Positions 5,003 to 8,883 of a stretch of DNA of 8,883 nt are shown here, piece after piece. The DNA is taken from the NCBI GenBank assembly GCA_037443685.1, contig JBBINX010000085.1, positions 1-8,883 of the forward strand, written 5' to 3'. The notes below the pieces were generated by a model. The model searched no databases, was not told the DNA's origin, and saw nothing but the letters and a program-made list of their open reading frames with translations. Position 1 is the first letter of the stretch. Every line of letters starts with the position of its first letter. Source of the stretch: JAHJRJ01 sp037443685 (GTDB lineage: Bacteria; Bacteroidota; Ignavibacteria; UBA10030; BY39). The position numbers and the translations under genes were made by a program.

Positions 5003-5992
5003 TTCTTTTCGAATTTTTGCCGATTTGTAAACAGCTTCTACTACTTTCATCCTTTGAGCAGCTTCTTGGGCTGTAGATGTAACTAGATGCAATCCTCTTG
5101 CAGCATTTACGAAGTGCCTGAGTTCATTTTCGTAACTTTTCTTCATCAGGTTTTGATGGGTTTCAATTTTTGTAGGAGTAACGCTCACAAAATTCTCTCC
5201 CATAAATTTATTAATTCGCAATGGACTTAATTGCACACTGCCCTTAGAACCAAAAATATCGCAATAAAAACTATCTGCCGCTGCTTGAAAAGACCAACTC
5301 GCTTCAAGCGTCATCGTTGCTCCGTTTTCGGTTTCAAAAAAAGCTATACAAGAATCTTCAACACTTTTTGTTGTGTGGTTATAAGTTACGGCACTAACTC
5401 GCTTAACCGGCGGGAAATTGAACGACCATAACAATGTGTCTAATACAGTAAGTCCTAAATCCAAAAAAACCCCACCGCCTGATTTTTCCTTTTGCGTAAC
5501 CCACGGATTATTGCTCGATAGTTTTTTAATCCATCCTGCTTTAGCGTAGAAAATATTTCCGATTTCTCCGTTTTCTATTATACTTTTCAATAACATCATA
5601 TCTGGCCGAAAACGATTATTCATACCAACCATTAACATACGTTTATTTTCTGCTACTGCTTCCAATATTTTGTTAGCTTCTTCGTACGAACGTGCGATCG
5701 GCCTTTCGACAAATACGTCCAAGCCGGCTTGAAATGCGGTAATAGACATACTTTTGTGCAAATCTGTAGGGGTACATATATCCACAGCATTTAATTCGGT
5801 GCTTTTTAGCATCTCTTCATAATCTGAAAATATCTTTGAGACCCCAAATTTTTCACCTACTGATTTTGCTTTGCCTTTATCTCTATCGCAAATCGCAACA
5901 ATCTCTAAGTCACTCATTTTTTTAAGAACGGGAAGGTGGTACACCTGAGCAACCCACCCTAATCCGACAACACCAATTTTTAATTTTTCCAT
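4988..5992 (-). CDS. Gfo/Idh/MocA-family oxidoreductase with both usual catalytic residues replaced
   Basis: Proteins of this family are NAD(P)-dependent sugar or polyol dehydrogenases with an N-terminal Rossmann domain and a C-terminal alpha/beta sheet domain. Here residues 7-15 form the nucleotide motif GVVGLGWVA, Asp36 (ICDRD) is near the ribose-binding position, and CTPTDLHK at 73-80 is the usual TP.xxH stretch. The family EKP motif is ERP at 96-98, so the Lys that acts in catalysis (Lys97 in B. subtilis inositol dehydrogenase) is Arg97. The second motif GGGxxxDxGxHxxD reads GGGVFLDLGLTVLD (172-185): Asp178 remains but the catalytic His is Thr182. The protein is otherwise intact and of normal length (334). 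It may have altered or lost chemistry. It starts 34 bases after dxs with no terminator between, so co-transcription is likely. The substrate cannot be read from the sequence. Confidence 0.88.
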   Translation of the reverse strand: MEKLKIGVVGLGWVAQVYHLPVLKKMSDLEIVAICDRDKGKAKSVGEKFGVSKIFSDYEEMLKSTELNAVDICTPTDLHKSMSITAFQAGLDVFVERPIARSYEEANKILEAVAENKRMLMVGMNNRFRPDMMLLKSIIENGEIGNIFYAKAGWIKKLSSNNPWVTQKEKSGGGVFLDLGLTVLDTLLWSFNFPPVKRVSAVTYNHTTKSVEDSCIAFFETENGATMTLEASWSFQAAADSFYCDIFGSKGSVQLSPLRINKFMGENFVSVTPTKIETHQNLMKKSYENELRHFVNAARGLHLVTSTAQEAAQRMKVVEAVYKSAKIRKEVLLK

Positions 5993-6026
5993 AAGAATAT
6001 TTTAGAAAATCAATTTAGTTGTTTTT

Positions 6027-7916
6027 TTATTTTATAAAATTAATAATGCTCTCTGCAATCCCTTTTGGATCGAGTTTCAATAATTTATAAAGTTGTTGAG
6101 GCGATCCCTGTGTAACAAAATGGTCATCAATGCCAAGATTCAAGACTGAAATATTATTTATATTGTTTCTAGAAACAAACTCGAGAACCGACGAACCAAA
6201 ACCACCTGTTATACATCCTTCTTCAACTGTAATAATTTTATTAAATCGTTTAAAGATATCGAACAGTAATTGTTCGTCGAGTGGTTTTACAAAACGCATA
6301 TTTACTACCTCACAATCAATTCCTTGTTCTGATACAATCTCTGCTGCTTGTAATGAATGAGACACCATATTGCCAACTGCTAAAATTGCTACATCTTTAC
6401 CCATTGTTAAAATTTCTGCTTTCCCTATCGGAATTTCGCTCATTTTTTCCGGTATTTTAATTCCAAGTCCTGTGCCACGTGGATAACGAATTGCGACCGG
6501 TCCTTTTGCATATTTTGTGGCAGTATAAAACATATCGCGCAATTCTTTTTCGTCTTTGGGTGCCATAATAACAAGGTCAGGAATTATTCTTAGGTATGCC
6601 AAATCATAAATACCGTGGTGAGTAGGACCGTCGGAACCAACAATACCACCTCGGTCGATTGCTATGATAACATGCAACTTTTGCAAAGCGACATCGTGTA
6701 TTACTTGGTCGAACGCACGTTGTAAAAAAGTAGAATAAATTGCTACAAACGGAATATATCCTTGTGTTGCAAGTCCTGCTCCAAAAGTTACTGCGTGTTG
6801 TTCTGCAATTCCTACATCAAAGAATCTCTCGGGTAATTCTTTTTGAAGAAGATCCAGACCAGTCCCGTCAGCCATAGCGGCTGTGATACCGACTATTTTC
6901 GGATTTTGTTTTGCGAGTTCGACTATCGTTTTCCCAACGATTTCTGTGTAAGTTGGAGGCAGGTTCTCAATCGTTTGAGAGATGCCCGTTGTCTTATCGA
7001 ATGCTGACACACCGTGCAACTTTTGGGAATTTTCTTCAGCAGGTTTGTACCCCTTACCTTTTTGTGTTACAACATGTAATAAAATTGGACCTGGCAAATC
7101 TTTTATCTCGTTCATTATCTTCACGAGCTTTTGTATGTTGTGTCCGTTAAGCGGACCGAAGTAACGGAATCCAAAAGCTTCAAACAGCATTCCTGGTGTA
7201 ACAATAACTTTTATACCTTCCTCAACACGAACTGCTAATTTTCTTAATCGATCACCAAAAGCATCCATTTTACCTGTCAGGTTCCATACACTCGCTTTTA
7301 ATTTGTTATACTCTGGTCTGGCAATTAATTCTGTAAAATAATTTGAGATTGCGGAAACATTCGGTGAGATTGACATTGCATTGTCGTTTAATACAACAAT
7401 TATGTTTTTTTTCGATATGCCTGTGTTATTCATCGCTTCAAAAGCCATACCTCCAGTCATTGAGCCATCACCGATTATTGCAGCGACCCTATATTTATCA
7501 TTCGCAAGGTCTCTTGCGGTTGCCATTCCTAATGCTGCCGATATCGCTGTGCTCGCATGACCTGCCCCGAAAGCATCGTATTCACTTTCATCTCTTTTTA
7601 AAAATCCGCTAATACCTCCAAACTGCCTGAGTGTATGGAATACATCCCTCCTGCCGGTAATAATTTTATGAACGTATGCCTGATGCCCAACATCCCATAC
7701 AAGTTTATCATTAGGAGTATCAAAAACATAGTGGAGGGCAAGTGCCAGTTCAACAGTGCCTAGACTAGCGCTTAAATGCCCGCCGGTTTTCGAGATGACA
7801 TCTACTAAAAATTCTCTTATCTCTTCCGATAATCTTTTTAGTTCGTTTATATTTAATTTTTTTAAGTCAGCAGGTGAATCTATCTTACTTAAAATCTGAT
7901 ATTGTCCATTAGTCAT
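6027..7916 (-). CDS. dxs: 1-deoxy-D-xylulose-5-phosphate synthase
   Basis: DXS joins pyruvate and glyceraldehyde 3-phosphate, using thiamine diphosphate and Mg2+, to give the first intermediate of the MEP isoprenoid pathway, which also feeds thiamine and pyridoxal phosphate synthesis. The 629-residue length is normal. Visible motifs are TGGHLSASLG (44-53, active-site His47), KLVWDVGHQAYVHKI (71-85), the thiamine-diphosphate motif GDGSMTGGMAFEAMNN (149-164), DVGIAEQHAV (367-376, catalytic Glu372) and DRGGIVGSDGPTHHG (421-435). YPRG at 478-481 belongs to the transketolase middle domain, and about 500-629 is the C-terminal transketolase domain. The ATG follows the xseB stop with no gap (TAAATG), so translation is probably coupled. 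In E. coli dxs also lies in an operon with xseB, with ispA between them; ispA is missing here. Confidence 0.98.
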   Translation of the reverse strand: MTNGQYQILSKIDSPADLKKLNINELKRLSEEIREFLVDVISKTGGHLSASLGTVELALALHYVFDTPNDKLVWDVGHQAYVHKIITGRRDVFHTLRQFGGISGFLKRDESEYDAFGAGHASTAISAALGMATARDLANDKYRVAAIIGDGSMTGGMAFEAMNNTGISKKNIIVVLNDNAMSISPNVSAISNYFTELIARPEYNKLKASVWNLTGKMDAFGDRLRKLAVRVEEGIKVIVTPGMLFEAFGFRYFGPLNGHNIQKLVKIMNEIKDLPGPILLHVVTQKGKGYKPAEENSQKLHGVSAFDKTTGISQTIENLPPTYTEIVGKTIVELAKQNPKIVGITAAMADGTGLDLLQKELPERFFDVGIAEQHAVTFGAGLATQGYIPFVAIYSTFLQRAFDQVIHDVALQKLHVIIAIDRGGIVGSDGPTHHGIYDLAYLRIIPDLVIMAPKDEKELRDMFYTATKYAKGPVAIRYPRGTGLGIKIPEKMSEIPIGKAEILTMGKDVAILAVGNMVSHSLQAAEIVSEQGIDCEVVNMRFVKPLDEQLLFDIFKRFNKIITVEEGCITGGFGSSVLEFVSRNNINNISVLNLGIDDHFVTQGSPQQLYKLLKLDPKGIAESIINFIK

Positions 7917-8168
7917 TTATTCTTCATCTTCTTCAGTCAATGTAAGCTTTCCGTTTACATCCTTACTGAGCTTTTTGATTTTTAATTCAGCTTCTTTCAA
8001 CTTGTTCAAACAAAATTTTGAAAGTTCAATCCCTTCTTCATACATTTTGATAGATTCTTCGAGTGAGACTTCGCCTTGCTCAAGAATATCAACAATTTTT
8101 TCTAACGCCTTAAAAGATTGTTCAAAAGTTTGGATTGACTCTTCTTTGCCTTTACTTTTTTTTACCAT
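7917..8168 (-). CDS. xseB: exodeoxyribonuclease VII small subunit
   Basis: XseB binds the long helical part of XseA in several copies to form exonuclease VII, which degrades single-stranded DNA from both ends in mismatch repair and DNA damage. The protein of 83 residues has the family core FEQSFKALEKIVDILEQGEVSLEESIKMYEEGIEL, here given as key positions: Phe at 15, the LEQGEVSLEES turn about 29-39 and the MYEEGIEL helix about 41-48. It ends in an acidic tail. I chose the ATG at 8168 because AAGGA (8179-8175) stands six bases before it; an ATG at 8174 that overlaps the xseA stop as ATGA would add two residues and is also plausible. dxs starts directly at its stop codon. Confidence 0.93.
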   Translation of the reverse strand: MVKKSKGKEESIQTFEQSFKALEKIVDILEQGEVSLEESIKMYEEGIELSKFCLNKLKEAELKIKKLSKDVNGKLTLTEEDEE

Positions 8169-8170
8169 AA

Positions 8171-8883
8171 TCATTCCTTCACAATCGCATTGACTTTTCC
8201 GTCTTTAAATTTTATTCCAATATCATCTCCACATTTAATATTCAAAGCAGTATCGATGATCCGCGAATCTTTGTATATGACGGTATAACCACGTTTAAGA
8301 ACCAAAACCGGATCTAACGCTTCAATGCGGTGAGTAACTTGTTTTAAATTTTGTTTTATTAAAAAGAATTTATGTGCTATTTTAATCTTTATTAATCTAT
8401 CGAATTCATCAAGGCGTTGCGAGTACTGTCGCATTCTATCTTTCGGTGAGTTGAATGCGTAACTCGAAATGATATTTTCGATTAACACTTTTCTTTCATT
8501 AACTCTTTCTTCTAAATTTCTTTTTATAGTATAGTAAATATTTCGAATATTTTCAATTAATTCGAAACAATTAGGAACAACAAGCTCAGCCGCAGCCGAT
8601 GGTGTGGGTGCTCGCAAGTCTGCTACAAAATCTGCAATCGTAAAGTCAATCTCGTGTCCAACAGCACTAACGACCGGAATTTTGGAAGCGTATATGGCAC
8701 GAGCCACAACTTCTTCGTTAAAAGCCCACAGGTCTTCAATGGATCCTCCTCCTCTACCAACTATCAATACATCTACCTTTCCGTACTTATTTAAGTCGGA
8801 AATTGCTTCAGCGATTTCTTCAGCTGCACCGGCTCCTTGCACTTTTACGGGATAAAGAATAATTTCAACAGATGGAAAGCGGC
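8171..8883 (-). CDS. xseA: exodeoxyribonuclease VII large subunit, C-terminal part (5' end outside the window)
   Basis: XseA is the catalytic subunit of exonuclease VII. The frame stays open to the right edge and reads RFPSVEIILYPVKVQGAGAA just inside it, which matches the family, so the gene continues beyond the window; a GTG at 8842 is not the true start. About 236 residues are present and the N-terminal OB-fold domain plus the first part of the catalytic domain are missing. Visible are VDVLIVGRGGGSIEDLWAFN, AVGHEIDFTIADFVADLRAP and TPSAAAE, the conserved core of the domain, followed by about 100 residues of helical, charged sequence that binds XseB. The family C-terminal block LDPVLVLKRGY ends it. 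The TGA stop overlaps an xseB ATG, pointing to coupled synthesis. Confidence 0.96.
   Translation of the reverse strand, partial: RFPSVEIILYPVKVQGAGAAEEIAEAISDLNKYGKVDVLIVGRGGGSIEDLWAFNEEVVARAIYASKIPVVSAVGHEIDFTIADFVADLRAPTPSAAAELVVPNCFELIENIRNIYYTIKRNLEERVNERKVLIENIISSYAFNSPKDRMRQYSQRLDEFDRLIKIKIAHKFFLIKQNLKQVTHRIEALDPVLVLKRGYTVIYKDSRIIDTALNIKCGDDIGIKFKDGKVNAIVKE
8175..8179 (-). promoter_or_regulatory. Shine-Dalgarno site of xseB inside the xseA end
   Basis: AAGGA lies six bases before the ATG at 8168 and directly abuts the alternative ATG at 8174. The spacing favours 8168 as the xseB start and puts the ribosome site within the last codons of xseA. Confidence 0.65.

Noticed and set aside
8840..8842. 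GTG at 8842 as the xseA start
   Set aside because: The frame is open to the window edge and encodes conserved XseA residues upstream of it.

Overview
Every gene I can support here lies on the minus strand. From right to left, in the direction of transcription, they are: the 3' part of xseA (running off the right edge), xseB, dxs, a Gfo/Idh/MocA-family oxidoreductase, ribD, ribE, secG, tRNA-Lys(CUU), a free methionine-(R)-sulfoxide reductase (msrC type), a short-chain dehydrogenase/reductase, a LOG-family Rossmann protein, and the tmRNA gene ssrA (its last few 3' bases fall off the left edge). The open frames on the plus strand, and the extra frames inside these genes, are shadows.

The organism looks like a free-living, AT-rich bacterium with ordinary housekeeping genes. 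Protein style (SecG, DXS, RibD/RibE, long LOG protein), the AT-rich start regions that often lack a Shine-Dalgarno sequence, and promoter-like elements of plain TTGNNN/TATNNT type rather than the Bacteroidetes TAnnTTTG type suggest the Ignavibacteria/Chlorobi side of the FCB superphylum. This is an inference from style; no search was possible.

Layout: (1) 6027-8883 is a tight block. xseA and xseB encode the large and small subunits of exonuclease VII and touch or overlap. xseB runs directly into dxs, which makes 1-deoxy-D-xylulose 5-phosphate for isoprenoids, thiamine and pyridoxal phosphate. (2) 4988-5992 is the Gfo/Idh/MocA gene, 34 bases after dxs. (3) 3144-4916 is ribD-ribE, the deaminase/reductase and the final synthase of riboflavin synthesis, 12 bases apart, without ribBA or ribH. 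(4) 2618-3055 is secG with its own promoter-like sequence, followed by tRNA-Lys. (5) 466-2528 is a probable operon msrC - SDR - LOG protein. (6) 1-430 is ssrA with a promoter-like sequence. No stretch longer than about 100 bases lacks a gene.

I see no mobile element, CRISPR array, toxin-antitoxin pair, defence island or obvious new multi-gene system. The observations most worth following are two catalytic-residue substitutions: the Gfo/Idh/MocA protein has both its usual catalytic Lys and His replaced (Arg97, Thr182), and the methionine sulfoxide reductase has Lys126 where the family usually has an active-site Asp. Smaller points are an unusual tmRNA tag (ANYNYALAA), a coiled-coil-like insertion in the LOG protein, a Pro/Gln-rich SecG tail, and two perfect short palindromes next to RNA genes.
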